Assembly: GCA_016000265.1 (NCBI GenBank)
Contig: JAECRL010000016.1
Coordinates: 1 to 64,000 of the forward strand
Source: Burkholderiales bacterium
GTDB taxonomy: Bacteria; Pseudomonadota; Gammaproteobacteria; Burkholderiales; Burkholderiaceae_C
DNA: 64,000 nt
Direction of reading: 5' to 3'
In this document: positions 27,401 to 38,724 of the stretch, in pieces
Numbering within the stretch: position 1 is the first letter of the stretch
Layout of the letters: every line of letters begins with the position of its first letter
Program-made: the position numbers and the translations under genes
Notes under the pieces: model-generated
What the model saw: only the letters and a program-made list of their open reading frames with translations
What the model was told of the DNA's origin: nothing
The model's database searches: none

Positions 27401-27926
27401 GCTGGACATCAGCATGGACGACATGGACGGCTGGGCCACCGCACGCGCCATCCGCGAGGCGGGCTTCACGCAGGTGCCCATCATCATGGTGTCGGCCAAC
27501 GTGTTCGAGAACCGGCCCGAGAACCTCGCCGCCGCGCGGGCCCAGGCCTTCGTGGCCAAGCCGGTGATGGAGTCCGAGCTGCTGGGCACCCTGGCCGAAC
27601 ACCTCCAGCTGGACTGGGAGGCCGAGGCCCCGCTGCCCCTGCGCCACATCGGCGTGGCGGGGCAGCCGCCGCGCGCACCGGCTGAGCCGGCCGAGCCGCC
27701 TGGTGCCTTGCCGCAAGACGCCGTCTGGGAGCTGCACCGCCTGGCGCGCATGGGCCACGTGCAGGGCCTGCGCGAATCCTTGAGCGAGTGGCAGCGCGCC
27801 GCACCCGAGCACCAGGCGCGCTGGGCCGAGCTGGCGCGCCTGATCGACGACTTCGAGCTCGACGGCGTGGTCGCCCGGCTCCAACCCGAACTGATGGAGG
27901 ACCTTGAGGATGAACCTCGCAGCTGA
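24444..27926 (+). CDS. NCS1-type permease / Cys-rich motif / hybrid histidine kinase / receiver fusion protein
   Basis: N-terminus YALRYTPRTFRKWSEMRVANTAFGAVSFLALEAIGGAI with ~12 TM; CSVCDNFFEAEDMATCPAYDAPICSLCCTLESRCHDRC; H-box MTHELRTPLNSI; GTGLGLTI ATP lid; receiver LLVVDDQPIQRQM...VLLDISMDDMDG. Confidence 0.88.
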   Translation: MSRSPFVSVARQKIFRIRREYNSWVANETLEDYALRYTPRTFRKWSEMRVANTAFGAVSFLALEAIGGAIALNHGFSNALWAILVVGLITFLTGLPISYYAAKYGVDMDLLTRGAGFGYLGSTLTSLIYASFTFIFFALEAAIMGLALEMLFGWSLPVCYVVSSLVIIPLVTHGITLISRLQMWTQPLWLGLWVLPFIAVAWNKPEAYVEFTQLAGRATGDSDFSWLAFGMAATVAFSLIVQVGEQVDFLRFLPEKTRENRVRWWTAVLVAGPGWVVPGMLKMLAGAFLAYLALQREVPVDKAIEPTQMYLAGFSEVFGSPAVALGVTVLFVIVSQVKINVTNAYAGSLAWSNFFARLTHSHPGRVVWLVFNVLIAVLLMTLGVFGALEHVLGLYSNVAIAWVGALVADLVINKPLGWSPKGIEFKRAYLHDLNPVGLGATLLGAGVALPTHAGLFGPTLMPWAPFIALTLALIAAPLLAWWTKGRYYLARQPHTHWLPGQQVQCSVCDNFFEAEDMATCPAYDAPICSLCCTLESRCHDRCKSRSSAAEQVSDVLTSLLPARLSRRMNFRVGHYLVVFLSLAALLAFVLGVVYYQEGVVSPLLASPGTLSGANAGLLQGPFVKVYALLLLAAAVCAWWVVLASESRRMAQDDSNRQNQLLQQEIDAHRRTDVALQQAKELAEAANQAKTRYVAGMTHELRTPLNSIMGYVQILLKDEPPAGSKRGPLSTIQRSGEHLIGLIDGLLDLARIEAGRLRLDPAPMPLLDFLNDVVDMVQPQAEAKGLVFRLETRGRVPAWVHADARRLRQILINLTSNAVRFTERGQITLRLDARREVLRFEVLDTGIGIAPQDLERIFLPFERGSAGRRSSEPGTGLGLTITHLLTELMGGELSVQSTLGQGSTFTVRLYLREISPPAAPPRLATQHFRPVTGYSGPRRTLLVVDDQPIQRQMLAGMLLPLGFAVREAASGHEGLESVREAAPDAVLLDISMDDMDGWATARAIREAGFTQVPIIMVSANVFENRPENLAAARAQAFVAKPVMESELLGTLAEHLQLDWEAEAPLPLRHIGVAGQPPRAPAEPAEPPGALPQDAVWELHRLARMGHVQGLRESLSEWQRAAPEHQARWAELARLIDDFELDGVVARLQPELMEDLEDEPRS

Positions 27927-28557
27927 TGCCGTGGGCACCGTGCTCGTCGTCGACGACGCCCCCGACACGCTTCGCATGCTGTGCGACGCCCTGGCCGGCG
28001 AGGGCTACACCGTGCTGGTCGCGCGCGACGGCCTGCAGGCGCTTGGCCGCCTCGACGTCGTCACGCCCGATGCCATCCTGCTCGACGGCGTCATGCCCGG
28101 CCTCAGCGGCTTCGAGACCTGCCAGCGCATCAAGGCCCACCCGAGCGGGGCGGGGGTGCCGGTGATCTTCATGACCGGCCTGTCGGAGACCGCCGACGTG
28201 GTCGCGGGTTTCGACGCCGGTGGCGTGGACTACGTCGTCAAGCCCGTGCGCATCGAGGAGGTGCTGGCCCGCCTCAACACCCACGTGCGCAACGCCCGCG
28301 CGGCGCGTCGCCCCGTGGCGGCGCCGCCCCAGCCCACGCCGCCCGAGGCCGACCGCCTCAGCCACGCCGCGCTCACCCCGCGCGAGACGGAGGTCCTGAC
28401 CTGGCTGGCGCGTGGCAAGACCAACCGCGACATCGCCGAGATCCTGGGCATGAGCCACCGCACCGTCAACAAGCACCTGGAGCACGTCTTCGAGAAGCTG
28501 GGCGTGGAGACCCGCGCCGCCGCCGCCGCGCTGGCCAGCCGGGCCACCTCCGCGTGA
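27910..28557 (+). CDS. LuxR/NarL-family response regulator
   Basis: VLVVDDAPDTLRM...ILLDGVMPGLSG...VVKPVR; HTH LTPRETEVLTWLARGKTNRDIAEILGMSHRTVNKHLEHVFEKLGV; overlaps the kinase 3' end. Confidence 0.92.
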   Translation: MNLAADAVGTVLVVDDAPDTLRMLCDALAGEGYTVLVARDGLQALGRLDVVTPDAILLDGVMPGLSGFETCQRIKAHPSGAGVPVIFMTGLSETADVVAGFDAGGVDYVVKPVRIEEVLARLNTHVRNARAARRPVAAPPQPTPPEADRLSHAALTPRETEVLTWLARGKTNRDIAEILGMSHRTVNKHLEHVFEKLGVETRAAAAALASRATSA

Positions 28558-28697
28558 CCCCGATGCCACATTCGAGGGGTCTTTCTCGCAAACCCTCATC
28601 CTCACCCACCGTGCCCGCTGTTCCGATGCGATAGGCTGCACAGCCTGATCATGATGACGATCAGACGTGGCAGATGAGGCCCAGGAGCAAGCAGTAC

Positions 28698-30143
28698 ATG
28701 GCATCACCGCCTTTTCAACCCACGCCGGCAGCGTGGGTTCCCTACCACCGCTTCAGCGAATTGATCTTCGTGTCGGTGCTGGGGCACATCGCCTTCGCGG
28801 CCTTTTTCGGCCTGGGGCTCGCACAGCCTTGGCTGGCCTTGTCCCTCGGCGGCAGCGGTCTGCTGGTGGGCGCGCTGTTTCCTTTGTTGCGCTCCAACCA
28901 TCCCGCCCGGCGGGTGCGCCTGGTGGCCCACGCGGTCCTGGTGCTCGACCTGCTGGCCGTCTGCGTCAGCCTGATCTGGATGGGCCTGCGCCCCCACCAC
29001 AGCGTGTGGTGGGTGGTGTGGTGGCCCATGTTCGCCGCCCACCTGCTGGGTTGGCGAGACGGGCTCACCTGGGTGCCCCTGACCTTGCTCGCTTGCCTGG
29101 CCCTGTGGCTCAACGACGTGCAAGGCTGGCTTTCGCCCCTCATGTCCTCCGAGGCCCTGCCGCTGCACGCGTTCCAGGCGGGCTTCCTGCTCATCGGCTG
29201 CGCCGTCAGCCTGGTGGTGCGTCGCGCTTACGAAGGCCATCAGCGCGACATCAACCACCAGCAGCGCACCATCCAGGTCCAGCAACAGGCCCTCGCCGAC
29301 CGCGCCGCCCACCTCGAAGACATGCTGCAGGCCGTCCAGCAGGCCAACCTGGAGCGCACGCGGCTGTTTGCGCAACTCAGCCACGAGGTGCGCACGCCGC
29401 TCAACGGCGTGCTGGGCTTCGCCCACCTGCTGGGGCAGACCGAGCTGAGCGAGCAGCAGGCTCGTCACCTCAGGCAGATCAACCAATGCGGCGACACCTT
29501 GCTGCAGATGGTCAACGAGGTGCTGGACTTCTCCCGGCTGGAGGCCCGAGATTGCCAGCCCGAACGCCTGGTCTTTGACGTGATGAGCCTGGCGCAGGAC
29601 GCCATGGACATGGTCTCGCCGGTGGCCTCGCAAAAAGGCGTGACCTTGCACCTGGAGCACGAAGTCCACCTCGCGGAGGCGGTGGGGGACCCCTTGCGCA
29701 TCAAGCAGGTCATGCTCAATTTGCTGGCCAATGCCGTGAAGTTCACCGACCAGGGTCAGGTCACCCTGCGCTGTCAGAGCGTCAGCGAGCCCGCGGGCGC
29801 CTGGTCGCTGCTCTTCGAGGTGCAGGACAGCGGCATCGGCGTGCCCCACGGCGAGTTGCCGCACCTCTTCGAGCCTTTTTGCGTGGCCAGCGACCGCACC
29901 ATCCAGCGCTACGGTGGCTCGGGCTTGGGGTTGGCCATCTGCAAGCGCCTGGTCGACATGATGGGCGGGCGCATCGGCGTGAGCAGCGAACCCGGCCAGG
30001 GCAGCTTGTTCTGGTTCAGCGTGCCCGTTGCGCTGCCGGGGCCCATGTCGGCACCCGCGTCCGCCGTCGAAACCGCACCTGGATCTGCAGCGACCCCCGC
30101 CCCCGCGTCAGGCGGCGTCGAGCCGCGCACCCACCACGCCTGA
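28698..30143 (+). CDS. sensor histidine kinase with multi-TM N-terminus
   Basis: H-box [41 protein letters not shown]. Confidence 0.9.
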   Translation: MASPPFQPTPAAWVPYHRFSELIFVSVLGHIAFAAFFGLGLAQPWLALSLGGSGLLVGALFPLLRSNHPARRVRLVAHAVLVLDLLAVCVSLIWMGLRPHHSVWWVVWWPMFAAHLLGWRDGLTWVPLTLLACLALWLNDVQGWLSPLMSSEALPLHAFQAGFLLIGCAVSLVVRRAYEGHQRDINHQQRTIQVQQQALADRAAHLEDMLQAVQQANLERTRLFAQLSHEVRTPLNGVLGFAHLLGQTELSEQQARHLRQINQCGDTLLQMVNEVLDFSRLEARDCQPERLVFDVMSLAQDAMDMVSPVASQKGVTLHLEHEVHLAEAVGDPLRIKQVMLNLLANAVKFTDQGQVTLRCQSVSEPAGAWSLLFEVQDSGIGVPHGELPHLFEPFCVASDRTIQRYGGSGLGLAICKRLVDMMGGRIGVSSEPGQGSLFWFSVPVALPGPMSAPASAVETAPGSAATPAPASGGVEPRTHHA

Positions 30144-30144
30144 G

Positions 30145-30777
30145 TCAGCCGCCCCAGCTCAGCTGGCTGTGGCCATCGCGGTGGTGCACCACGCCGCCTT
30201 GCACGCTGAGGGCGTCTTCCACCAGCCAGCGCACCGCCTGGGGGTACACGCGGTGCTCCTGCACCAGCACCCGGGCAGACAGCGCCTCGGGCGTGTCGCC
30301 TGGCAAGACCGGCACCGCGGCCTGCGCCACGATCGGGCCATGGTCCAGCTCCGGCGTGACGAAGTGCACGGTGGCGCCCGCCAGCTTGCAGCCGGCCTCG
30401 ATGGCGCGCTGGTGCGTGTGCAGCCCCGGGAAGGCCGGCAGCAGCGAGGGGTGCACGTTGAGCATGCGGCCCTCGAAGTGGCGCACGAAGCCCTCGGTCA
30501 GGATGCGCATGAAGCCCGCCAGCACCACCACGTCGGGTGCGAAAACATCGATCACCTTGGCCAGTTCGGCGTCGAACGCTTCCCGCGAGGTGAAAGCCTT
30601 GTGGTCGACCACCGCCGTGGCGATGCCTTGCTCGGCGGCGAAGCGCAGCCCCGAGGCGTCGGCCTTGTTGCTGATGACGGCCGCGATGCGGGCGGGCCAG
30701 CTTTCTTGCTGGCAGGCGTGCACGATGGCTTCCATGTTGGAGCCGCGGCCGCTGATGAGGATGACGATGGATTTCAT
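30145..30777 (-). CDS. purN: phosphoribosylglycinamide formyltransferase
   Basis: [23 protein letters not shown]...VLAGFMRIL...[25 protein letters not shown]. Confidence 0.95.
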   Translation of the reverse strand: MKSIVILISGRGSNMEAIVHACQQESWPARIAAVISNKADASGLRFAAEQGIATAVVDHKAFTSREAFDAELAKVIDVFAPDVVVLAGFMRILTEGFVRHFEGRMLNVHPSLLPAFPGLHTHQRAIEAGCKLAGATVHFVTPELDHGPIVAQAAVPVLPGDTPEALSARVLVQEHRVYPQAVRWLVEDALSVQGGVVHHRDGHSQLSWGG

Positions 30778-31007
30778 GGTGAGGCGCGCATTTTAGGTTC
30801 TCGGGTGATCGGGGTGTTTTTGAGGTTGGGTTTCGTGCTGCGGTTGGTGCGTGGCTCGCTGGGTGGGGAGCGTGTGATCCGGCCCTGCGCGGTGGTGCCC
30901 CGCGAGCGAGGTCCCGGAGCAGGCCCCCCTCGTCCCCATCCCGTTGCTCAAACCGTGGCAAGTCCATCCCCAACCCACCCAACCCCCACCGCCCCTAAAA
31001 TCACCGG

Positions 31008-32360
31008 ATGAACCAGCGCGTCCTCACCGGCATCACGACCACCGGCACCCCCCACCTCGGCAACTACGTCGGCGCCATCCGCCCGGCCATCGCGGCCAGC
31101 CGCGAGCCTGGGGTCGAGAGCTTCTTCTTCCTGGCCGATTACCACGCCCTCATCAAGTGCGACGACCCGGCGCGCATCGCCCGCTCGCGCCTGGAGATCG
31201 CCGCCACCTGGCTGGCCGCCGGCCTCGACACCTCGCGCGTGACCTTCTACCGCCAGAGCGACATCCCCGAAATCACCGAACTCAACTGGCTGCTGACCTG
31301 CGTGACGGCCAAGGGCCAGATGAACCGCGCCCACGCCTACAAGGCCTCGGTCGACGCCAACGAAGCCAAGGGCGCCGAGCCCGACGACGGCGTGACCATG
31401 GGCCTGTTCTGCTACCCCGTGCTGATGGCCGCCGACATCCTGCTCTTCAACGCCCACCGCGTGCCCGTGGGCCGCGATCAGGTGCAGCACATCGAGATGG
31501 CGCGCGACGTGGCCCAGCGCTTCAACCACCTCTATGGCGCAGGCAAAGAGCTGTTCGTGCTGCCCGAGGCCGAGATCGAAGAAAGCGTGGCCACCTTGCC
31601 CGGCCTGGACGGCCGCAAGATGAGCAAGAGCTACGACAACACCGTGCCCCTGTTCGAAGGCGGCGCCAAGGGCCTCAAAGACGCCATCGCCCGCGTGGTG
31701 ACCGACTCCCGCCTGCCCAGTGAGCCCAAAGACCCCGCGGCCTCCCACCTGGTCACCCTGCACGACGCCTTCGCCGACGCCGCCACCCGCGAGGCCTTCC
31801 GCCGCGACCTGGTCGCCGGCCTGGGCTGGGGGGACGCCAAGCAGCGCGTGGTCGACCTGATCGAAGCCCACGTGGGCCCGATGCGCGCCCACTACGCCGA
31901 GCTGATGGCCCACCCGGAGCGCATCGAAGAGGTGTTGCAGGCCGGTGCGGACAAGGCCCGCCGCACGGCCACGCCTTTCCTCAACGAACTGCGCCAGGCC
32001 GTGGGCCTGCGCCAGATGGTGGCCGTGGCCCGGCCAGCGGCCCAGGGCGCCACCGAGAAGGTCGCGCTGCCGCTCATCAAACAATACCGCGAGGCCGACG
32101 GCCTGTTCTACTTCAAGCTCACCACCCACCAGGGCGCGCTGCTGCTGCAAAGCCGTGGCCTGGCCGATGGCCGCGAGGCCGGCAACTGGGTCAAGCGCCT
32201 GAAGAGCGAAGGCGAGGCCGCGCTGGCTGAGGCCCCCGTGGCCCGCGCCGAAGGCGTGGACGCCCAGGCCGTGTCCGACGCCCTGGGCGCCCTGGCCGAG
32301 GCCACGCGCCAGGCCGAGGCCGAGAAGGCCGAGAAAGCGGCCAAGGCCGCCCAGGCGTGA
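31008..32360 (+). CDS. trpS: tryptophanyl-tRNA synthetase
   Basis: VLTGITTTGTPHLGNYVGAIRPAI...ADYHALI; KMSKS motif in GRKMSKSYDN. Confidence 0.95.
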   Translation: MNQRVLTGITTTGTPHLGNYVGAIRPAIAASREPGVESFFFLADYHALIKCDDPARIARSRLEIAATWLAAGLDTSRVTFYRQSDIPEITELNWLLTCVTAKGQMNRAHAYKASVDANEAKGAEPDDGVTMGLFCYPVLMAADILLFNAHRVPVGRDQVQHIEMARDVAQRFNHLYGAGKELFVLPEAEIEESVATLPGLDGRKMSKSYDNTVPLFEGGAKGLKDAIARVVTDSRLPSEPKDPAASHLVTLHDAFADAATREAFRRDLVAGLGWGDAKQRVVDLIEAHVGPMRAHYAELMAHPERIEEVLQAGADKARRTATPFLNELRQAVGLRQMVAVARPAAQGATEKVALPLIKQYREADGLFYFKLTTHQGALLLQSRGLADGREAGNWVKRLKSEGEAALAEAPVARAEGVDAQAVSDALGALAEATRQAEAEKAEKAAKAAQA

Positions 32361-32803
32361 TCGCATCCCCCAGCACCAAGCCCATGGCCGGCATCCACAT
32401 CACCGACATCGAGTCCGCCATCAACTGGTGGCGCGAGCGCTCGCCTTCGCCAGACGGCATCAGCCTGTGCCCCGCGCTGCGCCAGCTCGCCGAGGTCTAC
32501 GCCTTGATGGTGTACTTCCACGAGACCGAGTGCGACGAGGACACCATGCCCCGCTCGGCCCGCGAGGCCTGGCAGGCCTGGTACGACACCACGCCGGACA
32601 CGCCCTGCATCGCCATCTGCTCGACCAGCCAGGGCGACGACCTCTGCAAGGGCTGTGGCCGCACCTTCGACGAGGTGCAGCTCTGGCCCGAGATGACGCC
32701 CGCGGAGAAGCGCGCCACCTGGCGGCGCATCACGCTGGAGTCCAGCGCCTGGCGCTTCAACCGTTACGCCGAGCGAGCCGCCGAGCGCTCGCGCGAGGAC
32801 TGA
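32357..32803 (+). CDS. DUF3717 + DUF1289 domain protein
   Basis: ITDIESAINWWRERSPSPDG...LCPALRQLAEVYALMVY; TPCIAICSTSQGDDLCKGCGRTFDEVQLWPEMTPAEKRATWRRI. Confidence 0.85.
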   Translation: MIASPSTKPMAGIHITDIESAINWWRERSPSPDGISLCPALRQLAEVYALMVYFHETECDEDTMPRSAREAWQAWYDTTPDTPCIAICSTSQGDDLCKGCGRTFDEVQLWPEMTPAEKRATWRRITLESSAWRFNRYAERAAERSRED

Positions 32804-33534
32804 GCCTCACCCGAGACGCGCTGCTTGAGCACCTTCCACAGGAAGGGCACGATGGCGCGCGCGAACGCCGGCAGGTCGGCCCGTGCGATGCAGGGCAGCT
32901 CGGTGCCGTGCTCCCAGGTCGGGTTGCGCTGCTCGAAGAAGCGGATGTCCGGGTCGGCGCGCATCGCGTCCGTGATGGCGGCCACGTCGGACTTCAGGCG
33001 GTTGGCGTCTTCACCGAACTCCAGCAGCTGGGTCTGCCGGTTGAGCTTGCCGGGGAACAGCGCTTCACAGTAGTCGATCACCAGGTCCGACATCTCGGGC
33101 GAGGGCCGCTCGCGGCGCGGGTGGAACTCGGGGAAGTTGCGCGCCAGCAGCAGGTAGGTCTTGTAGCCCTTGGAGATCAGCAGCCAGTACTGGCGCGTGA
33201 AGGGCGATTTGAGGGCCTCGGTGAACATCTTCCAGGCGAAGGCCGTTTGCAGCGCGCGCGAGCCCCAGTGGGCGCGCTCGATGATGGTGTCGCCGCTGAA
33301 CAGGCCCTTGACCACCTTGCCGCCCAGCTGGAACTTGTAGACGCCCAGGGTGGAGAAGCCCACGATGTCGTGCGTGTGCTTGTGCCGCACCACGAAGACG
33401 CCTTCTTTGCGGGCGAGGTCGTCCAGGAAGGTCGACAAGGGGCTGCAGGCGTAGTGGGCCTCGAACAGCGCGTGCATGCGGCGCACCTCCTTGACGCTCA
33501 AGGTGTGGACCTTCTGGTAGGTGGTGTACAGCAT
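32764..33534 (-). CDS. GNAT-like predicted acyltransferase, unknown function
   Basis: VFVVRHKHTHDIVGFSTLGVYKFQLGGKVVKGLFSGDTIIERAHWGSRALQTAFAW; convergent 40-nt overlap with the preceding gene. Confidence 0.55.
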   Translation of the reverse strand: MLYTTYQKVHTLSVKEVRRMHALFEAHYACSPLSTFLDDLARKEGVFVVRHKHTHDIVGFSTLGVYKFQLGGKVVKGLFSGDTIIERAHWGSRALQTAFAWKMFTEALKSPFTRQYWLLISKGYKTYLLLARNFPEFHPRRERPSPEMSDLVIDYCEALFPGKLNRQTQLLEFGEDANRLKSDVAAITDAMRADPDIRFFEQRNPTWEHGTELPCIARADLPAFARAIVPFLWKVLKQRVSGEAQSSRERSAARSA

Positions 33535-33680
33535 GGGGGGCCTCGGGAAGTCGTCTTGTGAGGGCGGATCTTCCGGCCTGCAGGCCCCCCGGCGAACAGG
33601 GTAAACCTGAACGGTTCTCGATATACGCTCAATCAGGGGGTGTTTGAAACGGTGGTTTGACGCCTGGGTAAATCATTCAA

Positions 33681-34517
33681 TCAAGCGTTTGAAACTGGCC
33701 ATTTGAAGGGCCTGAGCGGGCGGTGTGAGCCGGTGTAAGACTCGCGAGCGGGTGCGTCAGCCAGGGGCGGCATGTCGAAGGCCTGTTCGGGCACGGACTG
33801 GTCGGGCAGGCGATCCAGCAGGTCGCGCACGAGGGTCAGGCGGCCCAGGCGTTGGTCGTTGAAGTCCACCAGCGTCCACGGCGCGTGTTCGGTGTGGGTG
33901 GCTTTGAGCATGGCGTTGCGGGCGCGGCCGTACTCGGCGTACTTCTCACGCGCCACCAGGTCCACGGGCGAGAGCTTCCAGCGTTTGAGCGGGTCGGCGG
34001 CGCGCTCGGCAAAGCGGGCCTCCTGCTCGGCCTGGTCCACCGTGAGCCAGTACTTGAACAGCAAGATGCCGTCGTCGACCAGCATGCGCTCGAACAGCGG
34101 CGCCTCGCGCAGGAAACGCCGGTGCTCTTCGTCGGTGCAGAACCCCATGACCTTTTCGACGCCGGCGCGGTTGTACCAGCTGCGGTCGAACAGGGTCACG
34201 TTGCCGCCCGAAGGCAGGTGGGGCACGTAGCGCTGGAAGTACCACTGGCTGCGCTCTTGGTCAGAGGGCTTGCCCAGGGCGACCACCTGGCAGCGGCGCG
34301 GGTCCAGCACGTCGGTGATGGCGCGGATCACGCCGCTCTTGCCCGCCGTGTCGCGCCCCTCGAACAGCACCAGCAGGCGCTGGTTGTGGTGCGCCAGCCA
34401 GCGCGAGGCCTGCATCAGCTCCAGCCGCATGGGCTCCAGCGCGGCCTCGTAGTCCTTGCGGCTGAGGCGCTCGCCGGCCTTGCCAGGGGGGGATTTCTTC
34501 GATTTGCCGTTGGCCAT
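33681..34517 (-). CDS. ppk2: polyphosphate kinase 2 family protein
   Basis: RLLVLFEGRDTAGKSGVIRAI; YFQRYVPHLPSGGNVTLFDRSWYNRAGVEKVMGFC. Confidence 0.92.
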   Translation of the reverse strand: MANGKSKKSPPGKAGERLSRKDYEAALEPMRLELMQASRWLAHHNQRLLVLFEGRDTAGKSGVIRAITDVLDPRRCQVVALGKPSDQERSQWYFQRYVPHLPSGGNVTLFDRSWYNRAGVEKVMGFCTDEEHRRFLREAPLFERMLVDDGILLFKYWLTVDQAEQEARFAERAADPLKRWKLSPVDLVAREKYAEYGRARNAMLKATHTEHAPWTLVDFNDQRLGRLTLVRDLLDRLPDQSVPEQAFDMPPLADAPARESYTGSHRPLRPFKWPVSNA

Positions 34518-34630
34518 GCTGCGTCCTGACGTGTTCATCGGGTGCGGATGCGGGTGCGGATGCGCCTGACGATACCCGATCCGCTGTCCGGGCCCCCGGC
34601 GTTTCGCCCCCGCCTCGATAGAATCGGGGC

Positions 34631-36472
<1,842 letters not shown>

Positions 36473-36606
36473 ACGGCCAGGTGAGCCGCCCAGTCGGCCC
36501 GTGATTCGACCTGGATCAAGGAAGGTCAACATGGGGATGGTGACCCGGTGGGCACGCTCCTACGATGGCTGTGGCGCATGTGCGCTGCATTCAACAGGGA
36601 CATCCC

Positions 36607-37194
36607 ATGGGCATCCTCTCCACCCCGTCGCTTCGGCCTGCGGCCATGGCGCTCGCCATCGGCCTGGCCTCGCTGGCACCGGCTCACGCCGTTCAGTTCA
36701 CGCTCAGCGGGCAGTCGGCTAGCACGTGGACCTACACGCTGACCTACGACCCGCTGGACAACTACGCTGTCAACGGTGCGCCTGAGACCGCCACCATCCG
36801 ACTGAGCGGCCTGTCGGGTGTGACCTCGGCCACCGGCCCCACCGGCACCGACTTCGCCGAGGCCTTCCTCGACACCCTGAACCGGGACTGGGCTGTTTCC
36901 GTGCTCAACGGGGGCACCGAGGTGCTGTGGACCCACGTCGGCCCGGGCACCGGCAACTTCCCCGATGCCAAGCACGTGTTCGGCTTCTCCGTGACCGCAC
37001 CGGGTGCCACGTCGGCTGACGTGCTGTTCTCCACCACGGGTTTCTCCACGGACACCACCAACGGCTACTTGCCGCGGGACGTGCGCGGGTTCGTCGCCGG
37101 ACCGGCCGCCGTGCCGGAGCCCGGAACCTGGGCGCTGTTGCTGGCTGGCCTGGGTGTGGTGGTGGGCGTGACGCGCAAGCAGCGCCATCGCTGA
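36607..37194 (+). CDS. PEP-CTERM sorting-domain exported protein
   Basis: Signal peptide; C-terminal VPEPGTWALLLAGLGVVVGVTRKQRHR. Confidence 0.9.
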   Translation: MGILSTPSLRPAAMALAIGLASLAPAHAVQFTLSGQSASTWTYTLTYDPLDNYAVNGAPETATIRLSGLSGVTSATGPTGTDFAEAFLDTLNRDWAVSVLNGGTEVLWTHVGPGTGNFPDAKHVFGFSVTAPGATSADVLFSTTGFSTDTTNGYLPRDVRGFVAGPAAVPEPGTWALLLAGLGVVVGVTRKQRHR

Positions 37195-37236
37195 GCTGGT
37201 TTTCTCCCGACCGACGGGGCCGGGGCAGGGCCCACA

Positions 37237-37662
37237 ATGTGGCGCATGACCTCGCCTCGGCCCGTCCTGACCCCCAGCCCCGTGACGGGCATGGCTCGCC
37301 TGCAGCGCGGCCTGCTGGTGCTCGCGGGCGTGGCCTCGCTGGTGCTGGCGGCCCTGGGCGTGGTCTTGCCAGGTCTGCCCACCACGCCCTTCGTGTTGCT
37401 GGCGGCGGCCTGCTTTGCCAAGGCCTCACCCCGGCTGCACGCCTGGTTGCTGCGTCACCGCTGGATGGGCCCCATGGTGCGCGATTGGGAAGCGAGTCAT
37501 TCGCTGCCGCTGAAGGCCAAGTGCCTGGCCATCGGCATGATGTCGTTGATGGTGAGCGCGTCGGCCTGGCACCTCTCGGCGCGACCCTGGTTGGCCGCGG
37601 CGGTGGTGGGCTGCGGCCTGCTGGGCGGCTGGGTGGTGTGGCGCATCCCCACCCGGCGTTGA
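37237..37662 (+). CDS. YbaN/DUF454 family membrane protein
   Basis: GVVLPGLPTTPFVLLAAACFAKASPRLHAWLLRHRWMGPMVRDWEASHSLPLKAK. Confidence 0.88.
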   Translation: MWRMTSPRPVLTPSPVTGMARLQRGLLVLAGVASLVLAALGVVLPGLPTTPFVLLAAACFAKASPRLHAWLLRHRWMGPMVRDWEASHSLPLKAKCLAIGMMSLMVSASAWHLSARPWLAAAVVGCGLLGGWVVWRIPTRR

Positions 37663-37709
37663 CGCCCTTCGCCCCTTTCAACCTCCTCTGCGCGATCGGC
37701 CTCGTGCGC

Positions 37710-38615
37710 TCAGTCTGCTGAGCTGGCGCGGGTGTCGCGCACGTGGTCGATGAAGGCGCGCAAGCCCGCTGACATCAACTGGCGGCTGGGGTGGTACAGG
37801 CAGAAGCCGGGCACGCGCGGGCACCAGTCGTCCAGCACGCTGAGCAGCCGCCCGGACTGCAGGCCGGGCAGGGCGTGTTGCTCGTAGGTGTAGGCCAGGC
37901 CCACGCCCGCTTCGGCCGCCTGCACCATCAGGGCCAGGTCGTCGCTGGCCAGCGGGCCGTCCACCTCGACTTGCACCGCGTGCTGGCGTTTGATGAACTC
38001 CCACTTGAAGTGGCTGCCACTCGGGAAGCGGATGCGGATGCAGGGGTGGTGCTGCAGGTCGCGCGGGTGTTTCGGCCGGCCGTGGCGGGCGAGGTGGTCG
38101 GGCGAGCCGACCACCACGAAGCGCTGCGCGGGACCCAGGGGCACGGCCACCATGTCCTGCTGCAGGCTTTCGCCGAAGCGCACGCCGGCGTCGAAGCCCT
38201 CGGCCACGATGTCGACCAGGCGGTCGTCGGCCACCACCTCCACGCGCATGCCGGGGTGGCCCTTCAAAAAGCCGCTGACCAGGGGCGGCAGCACCCACTG
38301 ACAGGCCGCGCGCGGGGCGTTGATGCGCAGCGTGCCCATGGGGCTGTCGCGGAAGGCGTTGATGCCGTCGAGCGCCAGGGCGATGTCTTGCAAGGCAGGC
38401 GCCAGGCGCAGCAGCAGCTGCCGCCCGGCCTCGGTGGGCGAGACGCTGCGTGTGGTGCGGTGAAGCAGGCGCAGGCCCAGGCGCTGCTCCAGGCCCTTGA
38501 GGGCGTGGCTCAGGGCCGAGGGGCTGACGCCGATTTCGACCGCGGCGCGGCGGAAGCTGCCCAACCGGGCCACGGCGGCGAAGGCTTGCAGGTCCTGCAG
38601 GGGAGGGGTGTTCAT
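37710..38615 (-). CDS. LysR family transcriptional regulator
   Basis: LQDLQAFAAVARLGSFRRAAVEIGVSPSALSHALKGLEQRLGLRLLHRTTRSVSPTEAG. Confidence 0.95.
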   Translation of the reverse strand: MNTPPLQDLQAFAAVARLGSFRRAAVEIGVSPSALSHALKGLEQRLGLRLLHRTTRSVSPTEAGRQLLLRLAPALQDIALALDGINAFRDSPMGTLRINAPRAACQWVLPPLVSGFLKGHPGMRVEVVADDRLVDIVAEGFDAGVRFGESLQQDMVAVPLGPAQRFVVVGSPDHLARHGRPKHPRDLQHHPCIRIRFPSGSHFKWEFIKRQHAVQVEVDGPLASDDLALMVQAAEAGVGLAYTYEQHALPGLQSGRLLSVLDDWCPRVPGFCLYHPSRQLMSAGLRAFIDHVRDTRASSAD

Positions 38616-38632
38616 TGATGAGCCTGGTTCAG

Positions 38633-38642
38633 CAATGCATTG
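38633..38642. promoter_or_regulatory. palindrome CAATGCATTG in the LysR/SDR divergent promoter
   Basis: 10-bp perfect palindrome in the intergenic region. Confidence 0.35.
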
Positions 38643-38724
38643 AGTGGTGGGTGGATTGTCGGTTGAATCAAGCCGGCCTACGCTGTCGTCACTTCGTTTC
38701 ATTCGACCCCCACAGGAGCCACAC

